From: Brumimicrobium sp964346075
Lineage (GTDB): Bacteria; Bacteroidota; Bacteroidia; Flavobacteriales_D; Crocinitomicaceae
Assembly (NCBI GenBank): GCA_964346075.1
Contig: CAYFTH010000021.1
Span: forward strand, 1 to 34,259
DNA length: 34,259 nt
Direction of reading: 5' to 3'
Position numbers and translations under genes: made by a program. Position 1 is the stretch's first letter, and each line of letters starts with the position of its first letter. The notes beneath the pieces were generated by a model. That model was given only the letters and a program-made list of their open reading frames with translations, did no database searches and was not told the DNA's origin. Shown here piece after piece: positions 15,471 to 24,280 of the stretch.

Positions 15471-16088
15471 ATGCTTGTTTTACTCGACTATATCGGAGTT
15501 CTTGTTTTCGCGATTAGCGGCATGTTAACTGCTGCGGACAGAAGTTTGGATGTTTTGGGGGGGTATATCATCGCATTTATTACGGCGCTCGGTGGTGGTA
15601 CGTTAAGAGATTTGTTGTTGAACACCGATGTGGCTTGGATGAGCTCGTGGATTCAGGTACTCACTGTAATTGTAGGAGGTACAATTGGTATTATTTTCCG
15701 CTCTTACCTGAAAAAATTGAGAAGAACGTTGTTTATTTTTGATACCACGGGTATCGCCATATTTACTATTGTTGGCGTTCAAAAAGCGCTAAGTTTTGAT
15801 CAAATCGCGTTGACGGCTGTTTTCCTGGGTATGATTTCAGCTACTTTTGGAGGCTTGATCCGCGATGTTTTGTGTAATCAAATTCCTTTGATTTTTAGAA
15901 AAGAAATATACGCTATTCCCTGCCTTACGGGTGGTTCAATATATCTGATGGGAGACTATTTAGGCTACACTTCAAACTTGTGGATGTTATGGGGGTGTAT
16001 TCTAATCATTATTTTATTTAGAACCTTTGCGGTAGTTTTCTCTTGGGAATTGCCGCTTATTCGAGAAATCAGCAAATGGAACAGTTAA
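15471..16088 (+). CDS. TRIC/UPF0126 family seven-helix membrane protein
   Basis: 205 residues, the usual length of the UPF0126 (YicG/YadS) family, with two homologous halves of three helices each plus a final helix. The first half begins LDYIGVLVFAISGMLTAADR with ALGGGTLRDLLLN; the second repeats FDTTGIAIFTIVGVQKAL and FGGLIRDVLCNQIPLI. The paired GGG/GG-x-x-RD signatures are the family hallmark. Bacterial and archaeal members form trimeric cation channels; a role in glycine uptake has been suggested for some. Its 3' end overlaps the methyltransferase start by 13 bases. Physiological substrate not known. Confidence 0.9.
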   Translation: MLVLLDYIGVLVFAISGMLTAADRSLDVLGGYIIAFITALGGGTLRDLLLNTDVAWMSSWIQVLTVIVGGTIGIIFRSYLKKLRRTLFIFDTTGIAIFTIVGVQKALSFDQIALTAVFLGMISATFGGLIRDVLCNQIPLIFRKEIYAIPCLTGGSIYLMGDYLGYTSNLWMLWGCILIIILFRTFAVVFSWELPLIREISKWNS

Positions 16089-17494
16089 AAATTACAATTA
16101 AGACCCTTCATAATTTCGAGGAGATCCTAACGGAAGAATTGCGCGAATTGGGGTATGATAACACCGAAAAACAAAATCGAGCCGTCTCTTTAAAAGGTAA
16201 TTGGGAAGATGTTTATCGATTAAACTTCAGATGCAGACTTGCACTTTCTGTTTTGGTTGAGGTGGATGCTTTTTACGTGCACAAAGAGGATGATTTGTAT
16301 AAGGAAGCCCGAAAAGTGGACTGGACATCACTTTTTGATCATCAGAAAACGTTTGCTGTTAAAGGAGCGATTTTCTCTACTTTGTTCCGCCATTCTAACT
16401 ACCCTTTGTTGTTGGTGAAAGATGCAATTGTAGATACATTCCGGGATAAAACGGGAACGCGACCTGACGTAAATCGCAAGTCCCCCCAAGTTGTTGTTGA
16501 CGTTTATATTAAGGAAAAACGCGTGACGCTCTCGGTGAACACGAGTGGCCTTCCATTATTTCAACGTGGTTATCGCCAGTCTACTGGAGAAGCTCCGATC
16601 AATGAAGTTTTGGCAGCCGGACTGCTGAGAATGGCACAATGGGATCGCAAGTCACCGCTTATCAATCCTATGTGTGGGTCGGGAACTATTGCTATTGAGG
16701 CTGCATTATGGGCAGCGGATATTCCATCTCTCATAGAGCGAAATCACTTTGCATTCAAGAATTTTAAATCGTTTGACTCTCAGTTGTGGGAAAAAGTGAG
16801 AGCAGAGGCGAATCATCGTCCTGTAGATCTTGGCTTTTCAATCATTGCATCTGATAGTGATGCCGCCATGGTTCAAAAGGCACGCCGGAACAGTCGTATG
16901 GCTCCAATTGGTAGGATGATTACTTTTGAAACTGCCGATATTCGCGATTTAAATCCGGATCAGAAAAATGGGACGCTTATCTGTAATCCTCCATATGGTG
17001 AGCGCATGGATGAAGATGTTGAGTCACTTTATGAAAATATAGGCGATACTTTCAAGAAAAACTTTAGTGGTTTCTCGTGCTGGATTATTTCTTCGAATAA
17101 CGAAGCACTAAAAGGAATTGGACTCAAACCTCAAGCTAAAATGCGTGTTTTCAATGGTAGTCTCGAATGTAGTTTTCGTGGGTTTGAAATTGTAGAGGGT
17201 AGTTTTGGTTCATCAAAACAGGTCACTTCTGAAACACAACACTTAAAAGGTGAAGTAGCTGATGTAGAAACAACCCATCGTGAAAAGAAGGATGTTGATA
17301 ATATTGAGCAAGGTTCAGAAAAACCGAAGCGCGATAAGAGGAAAGAAAGATCACCTCAACACGATGAAAAAAGCACTGATAATGAAGATTCGGCTTCAAA
17401 ACAATCGGCCAAAGAAGCTACTTCTGATGACAATAAGAGCTTCAAAGAAAGAATTGATGATATGCGCAAGTACAGGAAACGATCCGACGATTAA
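16076..17494 (+). CDS. rlmL: THUMP-domain 23S rRNA (guanine-N2)-methyltransferase, RlmL type
   Basis: 472 residues. N-terminal ferredoxin-like and THUMP region (about 1-165, LHNFEEILTEELRELGY) followed by a Rossmann-fold SAM-dependent methyltransferase with NPMCGSGTIAIEAALWA (about 196-212) and the NPPYGERM catalytic loop (about 303-310) used for exocyclic amino methylation of guanine. This matches the RlmL half of E. coli RlmKL, which modifies G2445 of 23S rRNA. An ATG at 16043 would add 11 residues; the one at 16076 fits the family N-terminus. Residues from about 385 form a long charged, low-complexity tail (Glu/Lys/Asp/Ser-rich) beyond the enzyme. The exact target is inferred from family. 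Confidence 0.9.
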   Translation: MEQLKITIKTLHNFEEILTEELRELGYDNTEKQNRAVSLKGNWEDVYRLNFRCRLALSVLVEVDAFYVHKEDDLYKEARKVDWTSLFDHQKTFAVKGAIFSTLFRHSNYPLLLVKDAIVDTFRDKTGTRPDVNRKSPQVVVDVYIKEKRVTLSVNTSGLPLFQRGYRQSTGEAPINEVLAAGLLRMAQWDRKSPLINPMCGSGTIAIEAALWAADIPSLIERNHFAFKNFKSFDSQLWEKVRAEANHRPVDLGFSIIASDSDAAMVQKARRNSRMAPIGRMITFETADIRDLNPDQKNGTLICNPPYGERMDEDVESLYENIGDTFKKNFSGFSCWIISSNNEALKGIGLKPQAKMRVFNGSLECSFRGFEIVEGSFGSSKQVTSETQHLKGEVADVETTHREKKDVDNIEQGSEKPKRDKRKERSPQHDEKSTDNEDSASKQSAKEATSDDNKSFKERIDDMRKYRKRSDD

Positions 17495-17557
17495 AAATCG
17501 AAATCGAGCTAATAAGATAGAAAGCTAAAAAGCAGTGCGGCTTTGCTGAAAAATGAT

Positions 17558-18979
17558 CTAAACGAGTTCCTCTTTCGGAGTGTACCCAAATAAACGCAAG
17601 AATTTAATTGCTTTTGCTACGCGTTCCGGAACATCATTTTCCCAAGAGCTCGCATTAGCCTTAATCTTAGAAAGCACATCGTCCGACATAATATGTAAGA
17701 GTTTTGGGTCGAAGTCAGTGAGTGCTTCTATCTTGTTGTTTTTCTGCATGTAATCCAGTAATCCTAATAACCGATCTTCAATATGAATATTTTCTAATTC
17801 GTAAATTTCGCCTGTTTCGACATCTGTAGCAGGATATACGTACAGTTTTACATTATGACCGAAACCGCGACCAAATGCTTCGAGTAAACCACCGTCTAAG
17901 TTTTGATAATATTTCTCATCAAAAACAGTGTGGAGGTTATAAATTCCAAGGATGACTCCCATCTTTTTACCGCGTGCAAACTCACTCAAATAATCTACCA
18001 TTTTGTAATATTTGAGGTAGTTAGAAATCATGACGGTATGTCCGAGTGATCCCAAGAGTTCGGCCCGATCAACAAAATCTTTATCCGATATTTTTCCGTC
18101 AGCTGTTAAATCCTTCAGTGTGAGTTCAAAGACTTCACGTATATTTTCTTCTTTAATATCGTTTTCAGCCAGGTACTTTTTGCGAGCGCTTGACACCATA
18201 TCAATATGCACTTTGGTGACTGGACGAAAACGTCCGCGCATCAACAGGATGTTTTTCTTATAAAGCGCGTTTGCCGGCTGGAGAACTTTACCCGTCTGAT
18301 CGAACATGGTGGCTTCAGTAATCCCGCGCTTTACCAAATTCAAGGCGAGGATACGGTTGTCGACATGTTCAAAATCCGGACCTTCCACGCGCAACATATC
18401 GATCTCCATTCGATCCCGAGGAAGTCGATGTACAAGGCTGTTCATGAAGTAATCCAATTCACCTTCTGTATGAAAATAGGCTGCGTGAATTAAATTGACA
18501 CCGAGTATCCCCAATGCATCTTGTTGAGCTCGATTACTTTGATCATGCATCTTGACGTGCAGGACAATGTGATTGGGCTCTGAATTCGGTTTCAGTTGAA
18601 AGCGTATGCCTACCCAGCCTTGACCTTGATTTGTTTTGTGGTAGTTCAATGACTCTACCGTATTACAAAAGGCGAAAAAATTGGTGTCTTCCCGGTGATC
18701 GGCCAAACTATTTTTAACTGCATCAAATTCAATTTCCAGCATGGTCATTAAACGCTCTTCACATACGTAGCGCTTTGCTTTGCCGTAGATAGCATCAGAC
18801 ACTTTCATATCGTACGCCGAATGTGTAAATGCGATAGTTCCTGAACTTGCTCCAGCTTTAAAGAAGGTCGCTGCCGTCTCTTGCCCAGCACCTATCTCAG
18901 AAAAAGACCCGTAAATATTGGGGGTTAAGTTTACTTTTAGGGCTTTCTCTTCAGTTGTTAATTTTCTACGGTCTTCCAT
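17558..18979 (-). CDS. Conserved uncharacterised protein, 473 residues
   Basis: A soluble protein without signal peptide or membrane segments. It belongs to a family I recall from Bacteroidota and some other bacteria, recognisable by the opening LTPNIYGSFSEIGAGQETAA and by TFFKAGASSGTIAFTHSAYD shortly after. Other conserved-looking stretches are QGWVGIRFQL, LHVKMHD, LGVNLIHAA and LMRGRFRPVT. Database names for such proteins (for example nicotinate-nucleotide adenylyltransferase) are in my view unsupported: no nucleotidyltransferase HxGH motif is visible, and a genuine nadD is present at 31592. Convergent with rlmL. I cannot assign a function. Confidence 0.8.
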   Translation of the reverse strand: MEDRRKLTTEEKALKVNLTPNIYGSFSEIGAGQETAATFFKAGASSGTIAFTHSAYDMKVSDAIYGKAKRYVCEERLMTMLEIEFDAVKNSLADHREDTNFFAFCNTVESLNYHKTNQGQGWVGIRFQLKPNSEPNHIVLHVKMHDQSNRAQQDALGILGVNLIHAAYFHTEGELDYFMNSLVHRLPRDRMEIDMLRVEGPDFEHVDNRILALNLVKRGITEATMFDQTGKVLQPANALYKKNILLMRGRFRPVTKVHIDMVSSARKKYLAENDIKEENIREVFELTLKDLTADGKISDKDFVDRAELLGSLGHTVMISNYLKYYKMVDYLSEFARGKKMGVILGIYNLHTVFDEKYYQNLDGGLLEAFGRGFGHNVKLYVYPATDVETGEIYELENIHIEDRLLGLLDYMQKNNKIEALTDFDPKLLHIMSDDVLSKIKANASSWENDVPERVAKAIKFLRLFGYTPKEELV

Positions 18980-19067
18980 ACTTGCTCGTTTAACGTTGTG
19001 GCAAATTAACTAAAATTCGACTAGATTACATAATTGGATACCTTTAAAGTCCAACTCTGTAATCCAT

Positions 19068-20153
19068 TTAATTCGCTTCTGGATCTTGAAAATCCGGATT
19101 ATTTAAGAATTGTTCATCTGTGAAGGTCTTAAGAAATGTTTTAAGCAACTCGCGTTCTTGAAAGTCGAGTTGTACACCACCTTGATGAGCAAACTCCATC
19201 ATTGGATCAATCGTAGGGCTTTCTACCAGACCAAAAGAGTAGTGATCGACGACGTCGTCAAGTGTCTCAAAACGACCGTCGTGCATATATGGAGCTGTAT
19301 GCTCTATGTTTCTCAAAGTAGGGACTTTAAATTTACCTTTGTCGGCTGGATTACCGGTAACTAACATTCTTCCAGCATCTTCAAAAGTAGCGTCAAGTCC
19401 GTTGTTGGCGAACATATTGACATGTGCTAGTGCACCATCATGGCAATGCAGGCAGTCACCTCCACTCAAGCTAAAAAACACATCCATACCTGCCCACTCC
19501 TCTGTTGTAATCTGTTCGTAAATAGCTTGTTCTTCCGGAGTCAGAGGTAAGCTGTTTTGATATTTGTACATCACATCATATTTGGATTTTCCAGATATAA
19601 GTGTACGTAAAAATTGTGCTATTGCTTTTGATACATGTGTCGAATCAAATTGCTCTACACCGAATACGTTGAAAAACTGGTTCCGGTAATCCACATCTGC
19701 AGATAGTTTATTTAATGTTGCAGCCCAACTCTGATCCATCTCGTGAGGTGTGACCACGGGTTCTAAAATTTGCTCTTCCAATGATTCATCACGTCCGTCC
19801 CAGAAAAAGTTTTCTTGCCAGGCCAAATTAATGAGAGCCATGGAATTGCGCGATCCGATTTGCCCATCGACGCCGAGTGAGAATTTTTCTTTATCAGAGA
19901 ACGAATATTTTTGCTCGTGACAAGAAGCACAAGATATAGTATTATCCCGTGAAAGTCGCTCATCGTAAAACAACTGACGTCCCAACTCGACACCTTCTTT
20001 TGTCATGGGGTTATCTGACGGAACTGGCATGTTCGGGAAATGTTCAGGAACATCCGGTTGATATGGAGTCACTGAACGCGAAATCTGATCCTTTCGACAG
20101 GCGCTCGAGAGCAAAAAAATAACGACAAAATATACGTAAAATTTCAAGTTCAT
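19068..20153 (-). CDS. Di-heme cytochrome c peroxidase family lipoprotein, MbnH-like
   Basis: 361 residues. A lipoprotein signal (LLSSACRKD, Cys at about 19) is followed by two c-type heme sites, CASCH (75-79) and CLHCH (224-228), and the conserved late loop APYMHDGRF (about 258-266). This is the bacterial di-heme peroxidase/MauG superfamily. Its ATG directly abuts the stop of the MbnP-like gene (bases 20153 and 20154), so they are one operon. In characterised systems MbnH is a di-heme enzyme that oxidises a tryptophan of its partner MbnP to kynurenine, creating a copper-binding protein. A plain H2O2-detoxifying peroxidase is the alternative; the partner gene favours MbnH. Confidence 0.88.
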   Translation of the reverse strand: MNLKFYVYFVVIFLLSSACRKDQISRSVTPYQPDVPEHFPNMPVPSDNPMTKEGVELGRQLFYDERLSRDNTISCASCHEQKYSFSDKEKFSLGVDGQIGSRNSMALINLAWQENFFWDGRDESLEEQILEPVVTPHEMDQSWAATLNKLSADVDYRNQFFNVFGVEQFDSTHVSKAIAQFLRTLISGKSKYDVMYKYQNSLPLTPEEQAIYEQITTEEWAGMDVFFSLSGGDCLHCHDGALAHVNMFANNGLDATFEDAGRMLVTGNPADKGKFKVPTLRNIEHTAPYMHDGRFETLDDVVDHYSFGLVESPTIDPMMEFAHQGGVQLDFQERELLKTFLKTFTDEQFLNNPDFQDPEAN

Positions 20154-20918
20154 TTATTGTTTCACTTTTAGAGCAGACGCAAAATTACTCAGTATTTTGT
20201 CACTGAGCTCAACCTGAGAAGGCATCGTGTGTGATGCGCGTTCTTCTTTGATATCCACATCCACTGTGTCACCATCAAAAACCTTGTACATGTCAACTGT
20301 TAAATCAGCTGAATAAAGCGTGTTGGACTCGGACTTCCAGTTCAAATTTTCCAGCGAAACAGTCTTTAGAAGTTCATCTGTACCTGTATGATAAAAGAAG
20401 TTCATCAAGTTTTCACCGTTTTGGTTAGCTGTAGTATCTGCTTTTCCTTCGATGATGAGGAATATATAACCTGTATTCCATCCCCAGTGCATGTCATCTG
20501 TGTTGAGAATATGCAATGGATCATCATCGTCCCAGGCGGAAGGATCTTCGTGATTACGTGACGCTGGGACGCCCACGTTTGCGGTCAATGAAGGGAAATC
20601 CTGGAAAGATCCCTCTCCTCGCCAAACACGCGCAGGGTGCTCTTCATATTTATAAACACCTGATCGCGTTAAGGTTTTTTCTTCGTGCTCAAGTTCAGAT
20701 AAAATCACGTTCAGGCGCGTAAATTTAACGGTATAGCCCTCCTGAGTGGTGAACGGCTTGTTCAACTCAAAAGATTCACCATCATAAGTAGGGACTAAAT
20801 TAACTTGAACCTCCATTGGTTGGGGTTCTTGATCTGTATCATCTGTATCATCTTTACAGCTTCCCAGTATAACCAGGCCAGCCATAAGCAGTATAGTATA
20901 TAGGTATATTGTTCTCAT
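20154..20918 (-). CDS. MbnP-like lipoprotein, probable substrate of the adjacent di-heme enzyme
   Basis: 254 residues from the ATG at 20918, with a lipobox LVILGSCKDD (Cys21) and an acidic Asp/Thr linker. A TTG 24 bases further upstream could add eight residues but is less likely. The body matches the MbnP family pattern: an early YDGESFELNKPFTTQEGY block, VKFTRLNVILSEL, then DPLHILNTDDMHWGWNTGYI with a His/Trp cluster, and a middle FFYHTGTDELL. Tryptophans at 99, 129, 135 and 137 are candidates for oxidation. MbnP of methanotrophs binds copper after MbnH converts a tryptophan to kynurenine. No methanobactin biosynthesis genes are nearby. Copper handling is therefore inferred. Confidence 0.82.
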   Translation of the reverse strand: MRTIYLYTILLMAGLVILGSCKDDTDDTDQEPQPMEVQVNLVPTYDGESFELNKPFTTQEGYTVKFTRLNVILSELEHEEKTLTRSGVYKYEEHPARVWRGEGSFQDFPSLTANVGVPASRNHEDPSAWDDDDPLHILNTDDMHWGWNTGYIFLIIEGKADTTANQNGENLMNFFYHTGTDELLKTVSLENLNWKSESNTLYSADLTVDMYKVFDGDTVDVDIKEERASHTMPSQVELSDKILSNFASALKVKQ

Positions 20919-21068
20919 ACTATAAATATAAGTCTTTTTCAACTAAAAACTAAATTTTAGAGCTCAAAAACCTTGTAAGCCACTTTGAATGTGATGTTTG
21001 TTACAAATAGCGGTCATTTAATTTTAAAAAAAATAATGTGCTTCCAACAATTATTCCTGGAGATAACG

Positions 21069-21076
21069 TATCTTTC
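21069..21076 (+). promoter_or_regulatory. Candidate -7 element for the helicase-nuclease gene
   Basis: TATCTTTC, seven of eight matches to TANNTTTG, ending five bases before the ATG at 21082. The leader would be extremely short or absent. Low certainty. Confidence 0.25.
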
Positions 21077-21081
21077 TAAAG

Positions 21082-24000
21082 ATGGAAAATTCTACGGAAA
21101 AGCCACTGGTCATATATAGCGCTTCAGCGGGGAGTGGGAAAACGTTTAATCTCGTCCAACATTATTTAGAGCTGACGTTGAAAGCTCCAGCACACGCTAA
21201 AGCCTTTCAGCGAGTAATAGCCATGACCTTCACCAATAAGGCCGCCTGGGAGATGAAATCACGTATCATTCAGGCACTGGAATGGCTCGGTTACCCGGAA
21301 AGCATCCCTTCAAAAGAGCGTTCGAAATATAATGCTGTTCGCGATAATGCGCTACAAAATACGGGGCTCACCAACGAAGAGCTAAAAAGTCGGGCCAAGC
21401 AGACCCTGACAGAGATATTGCACAATTATGAGGAGTTTCATGTTTTAACGATTGATAAATTTAGTCTACGATTAATCCGGACGTTTAGTCGTGATCTCGA
21501 TCTTCCTGAGGATTTTGAAGTTGAACTCAATGAGCGCGAATTACTCGAACAAGTAGTAGATGAATTGTTATCAAAAGTTGGGAAAAAAGGAAACGAACGC
21601 ATCACTCGACTCACTGTTGATTATGCTAAAGCCAACTTAGAGGAAGGGACTAAATGGAATTTCAGATCTAAACTCATCGATTTTGGTAAAGTGCTCACAC
21701 AAGAGGAAGAACAACCGTTTATTGAGCAATTACTGTCGTTAAACTTTGACCCTCAGGAGTACCAGCGCATTTTTAGTCAAAAAAAGAAGCTTGTACAGCA
21801 ATACGAAGAAAAAAGGGATGAATTGTGCAACTATTTTATTCAGCTTGGTACGACAGAAAATGATTATCCTCACAGGTCTAAAGGAATATTTAATCATTTT
21901 GATAAGCTTCAAAATAGAACACTCGATGATGGACCGCGCGAACTGTCTGCTACAGTTAAAAAGACGATTGCCGGAGAAAATGTAAAAGAAAAACACCGCG
22001 TAGATTCGGATCTGATGAATCGTTTTGTCAAGTTTGTTGAATATGAAAAGGAGCTACTTGCTACTTATTATTTTTACCGTCAGCGCCAGAAGAGCTTTTT
22101 TAATCTTGCGTTATTGAAACACCTTTATGCGGCCTATCAGCAATATAAGTCGGAGCATCACATCATTGGGATATCTGAATTTGGACAGCGCATTGCTCAA
22201 TTGCTGAACAATGAGAGCGCACTCTATATTTATGAACGATTGGGTACGCGATTTCACCATTATTTGTTGGACGAATTTCAAGATACAAGTCGTTTGCAGT
22301 GGATGAACCTGATACCACTTTTACACGAATCCATTAGTAATAATAGAAGAAATTTAATTGTTGGGGATCCGAAACAAGCGATTTACCGCTTTCGAAATGG
22401 ATTAGTCGAGCAATTCGTAGCGCTTCCCGAAATTTATAATCCCGAACATAATGATCAACTCGAACGTATTTCTCAACATTTTCTAACATTGGGAAATAAG
22501 AAAGCGTTACAAGATAATTATCGGTCAAAACGCGAAATTGTAGCGTTCAATAATATGTTTTTTGAAGAAGCGCTGCATCATCTTCCAGCTGTTTTTCACG
22601 ATTATTACAACTCTATTCGTCAGCATCCCAAAGGTGATAATGGGGGCTACGTGGAATTGCATTCGTGGACTAAAAAAGAAAGTGATAAAAGCATCATCGA
22701 TGATTTTATTGTATCAAAACTGAGAGACTGTATCCGCGACGGATATGCCCCCGGGGATATTTGCATCTTAGTTCGATCTAAGAAGTTAGCCAGCCATCTT
22801 GCACACCTGTTGATTAATTGTCCAGAAGAATTCAAAGTAATCAGTGCTGATAGTTTGGTAGTGGGAGCAGACCGCACCGTAAAAGTAATGGTTGATTATT
22901 TTCGATTGCGCAGAAATCAATCAAATAAAACGGCTCAAATGAAATTTGCGAGTAGCTACTTTCAGATGAAGGGAGCTGATCCAGTCTCCGAAATGGAACC
23001 TTTTTGGATAGATGGAAAAGTGGGGAGGTTTGATTATGAGCGCTTTGTACATTCCTATTTTCAGGATGTGGCGAGTTTTATGCCGAATTATGAAAATATG
23101 TACGATCTCGGTAAGAAGTTCACCAATCTGCTCCGTGTCAATTTGTTGAAAAACCCTTACTTGCATCATTTCATGGAAGTGCTCCACGATTATGATTTAA
23201 AATACGGTCCTGATCTCAGAAGCTTTTTAGAACATTGGGAAAGCAAGGCAAAAAACGAGAATATTCAATTGCCGGAAAACGATGAGGCTGTTAAGATTAT
23301 GACGCTTCACGCTTCTAAAGGGTTAGAATTCCCCGTGGTGCTCATTCCGGAATTGGAATGGGGTCTTCGAACACATGAGAAAGAGGCCTTTTTCCAGGTG
23401 GACGAAAGCGTAATTCGCGTCAGACTATCCAATAAAGGGACACCAGAATATGTTGAAAATGCTTATCAGGAGGAAGATCAACAACAATTATTGGATGGGT
23501 TGAACCTTATGTATGTCGGATTTACACGGGCAGAGGAGCGTCTTTATGTGATGTTCGAAGAGCAATATCCGTCAAAAAGTAGTGGCCGTTTTTCTTCAAT
23601 GAATCAATTGGTGACCCTTATTGCGGAAAAATTGAATGATCCAGTAATCGTTAGAAGTGAAAATAAAATTGCAATAGGTGAGCCACAAAAAGTGCAAAAG
23701 GAATTTGAACAAAATAGTGGTTTTGAACCGGATCACCTCGAAGATTTTTTGTGGTTCCCTGAAATCTCCCTGCGCGAAGAAGAGCTCGAGGAAGTAGAAG
23801 TTATTAGCAAAGAACAGGAGTTCGGTAATCAACTGCATTTATTGCTTGCGAGTACACATGAGGCATCTAGACTTGAAGAATGCATTAATCAGCTCGAGCG
23901 TCAAGATAAGATACAAGCTCGTTTAAAATCATCCCTTTTGAATATGGCGCGCGATGTTTTTGAAATTCCTGAGTTTAAAGCGATCCAGCAACGTGCCGTC

Positions 24001-24234
24001 AAGATCCTGGATGAACAAGAGTTACTAGTGGATGAGAAGACAACCAGAAGACCTGATAAGATTTTGATAACGAGGGATGAAATGATTGTGATTGATTTTA
24101 AGACAGGTCCGGAACGTAAGAGACATGAAGCGCAGGTTCGAGGCTATTGTGCCGTTTTAACTGAAATTTCACAAATGGCGGTCGCGGGTTATTTACTTTA
24201 TGCGAACAATAAACAAATGAAGCGCGTGATTTAA
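21082..24234 (+). CDS. AddA/RecB-like UvrD helicase fused to a PD-(D/E)XK nuclease
   Basis: 1050 residues. Superfamily 1A helicase motifs are complete: Walker A SASAGSGKTFN (about 12-23), TIDKFSLRLIR (about 124), LLDEFQDTSRLQW (about 395), VGDPKQAIYRFRNG (about 427), DNYRSKREI (about 478), MTLHASKGLEFP (about 738) and LMYVGFTRAEERL (about 810). The C-terminus has a RecB-type nuclease: GNQLHLLLA (H near 915), RPDKIL and IVIDFKTG (D and K near 988-1006), then QVRGYCAVL. It would unwind and resect double-strand DNA ends for recombinational repair. Helicase plus nuclease in one chain is the AddA arrangement. The AddB-type partner, usually needed and often adjacent, is not in this window. Confidence 0.92.
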   Translation: MENSTEKPLVIYSASAGSGKTFNLVQHYLELTLKAPAHAKAFQRVIAMTFTNKAAWEMKSRIIQALEWLGYPESIPSKERSKYNAVRDNALQNTGLTNEELKSRAKQTLTEILHNYEEFHVLTIDKFSLRLIRTFSRDLDLPEDFEVELNERELLEQVVDELLSKVGKKGNERITRLTVDYAKANLEEGTKWNFRSKLIDFGKVLTQEEEQPFIEQLLSLNFDPQEYQRIFSQKKKLVQQYEEKRDELCNYFIQLGTTENDYPHRSKGIFNHFDKLQNRTLDDGPRELSATVKKTIAGENVKEKHRVDSDLMNRFVKFVEYEKELLATYYFYRQRQKSFFNLALLKHLYAAYQQYKSEHHIIGISEFGQRIAQLLNNESALYIYERLGTRFHHYLLDEFQDTSRLQWMNLIPLLHESISNNRRNLIVGDPKQAIYRFRNGLVEQFVALPEIYNPEHNDQLERISQHFLTLGNKKALQDNYRSKREIVAFNNMFFEEALHHLPAVFHDYYNSIRQHPKGDNGGYVELHSWTKKESDKSIIDDFIVSKLRDCIRDGYAPGDICILVRSKKLASHLAHLLINCPEEFKVISADSLVVGADRTVKVMVDYFRLRRNQSNKTAQMKFASSYFQMKGADPVSEMEPFWIDGKVGRFDYERFVHSYFQDVASFMPNYENMYDLGKKFTNLLRVNLLKNPYLHHFMEVLHDYDLKYGPDLRSFLEHWESKAKNENIQLPENDEAVKIMTLHASKGLEFPVVLIPELEWGLRTHEKEAFFQVDESVIRVRLSNKGTPEYVENAYQEEDQQQLLDGLNLMYVGFTRAEERLYVMFEEQYPSKSSGRFSSMNQLVTLIAEKLNDPVIVRSENKIAIGEPQKVQKEFEQNSGFEPDHLEDFLWFPEISLREEELEEVEVISKEQEFGNQLHLLLASTHEASRLEECINQLERQDKIQARLKSSLLNMARDVFEIPEFKAIQQRAVKILDEQELLVDEKTTRRPDKILITRDEMIVIDFKTGPERKRHEAQVRGYCAVLTEISQMAVAGYLLYANNKQMKRVI

Positions 24235-24235
24235 A

Positions 24236-24243
24236 TATATTTG
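24236..24243 (+). promoter_or_regulatory. -7 element (TATATTTG) for the TerC gene
   Basis: Exact TANNTTTG immediately after the helicase stop codon and 37 bases before the TerC ATG. No TTG at the expected upstream distance. Confidence 0.45.
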
Positions 24244-24280
24244 CAGTTGAGTCCACTTTAATCGTTTTAAAAAATAGTGT

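Noticed and set aside
17527..17548. Hairpin in the spacer between rlmL and the uncharacterised gene
   Set aside because: Only a 5-base stem (AAAGC/GCTTT) with a weak T-run; not enough to call a terminator.
17558..18979. Annotation as nicotinate-nucleotide adenylyltransferase or TonB-dependent receptor
   Set aside because: No nucleotidyltransferase H-x-G-H motif, no signal peptide, plug or barrel; a real nadD is at 31592-32206.
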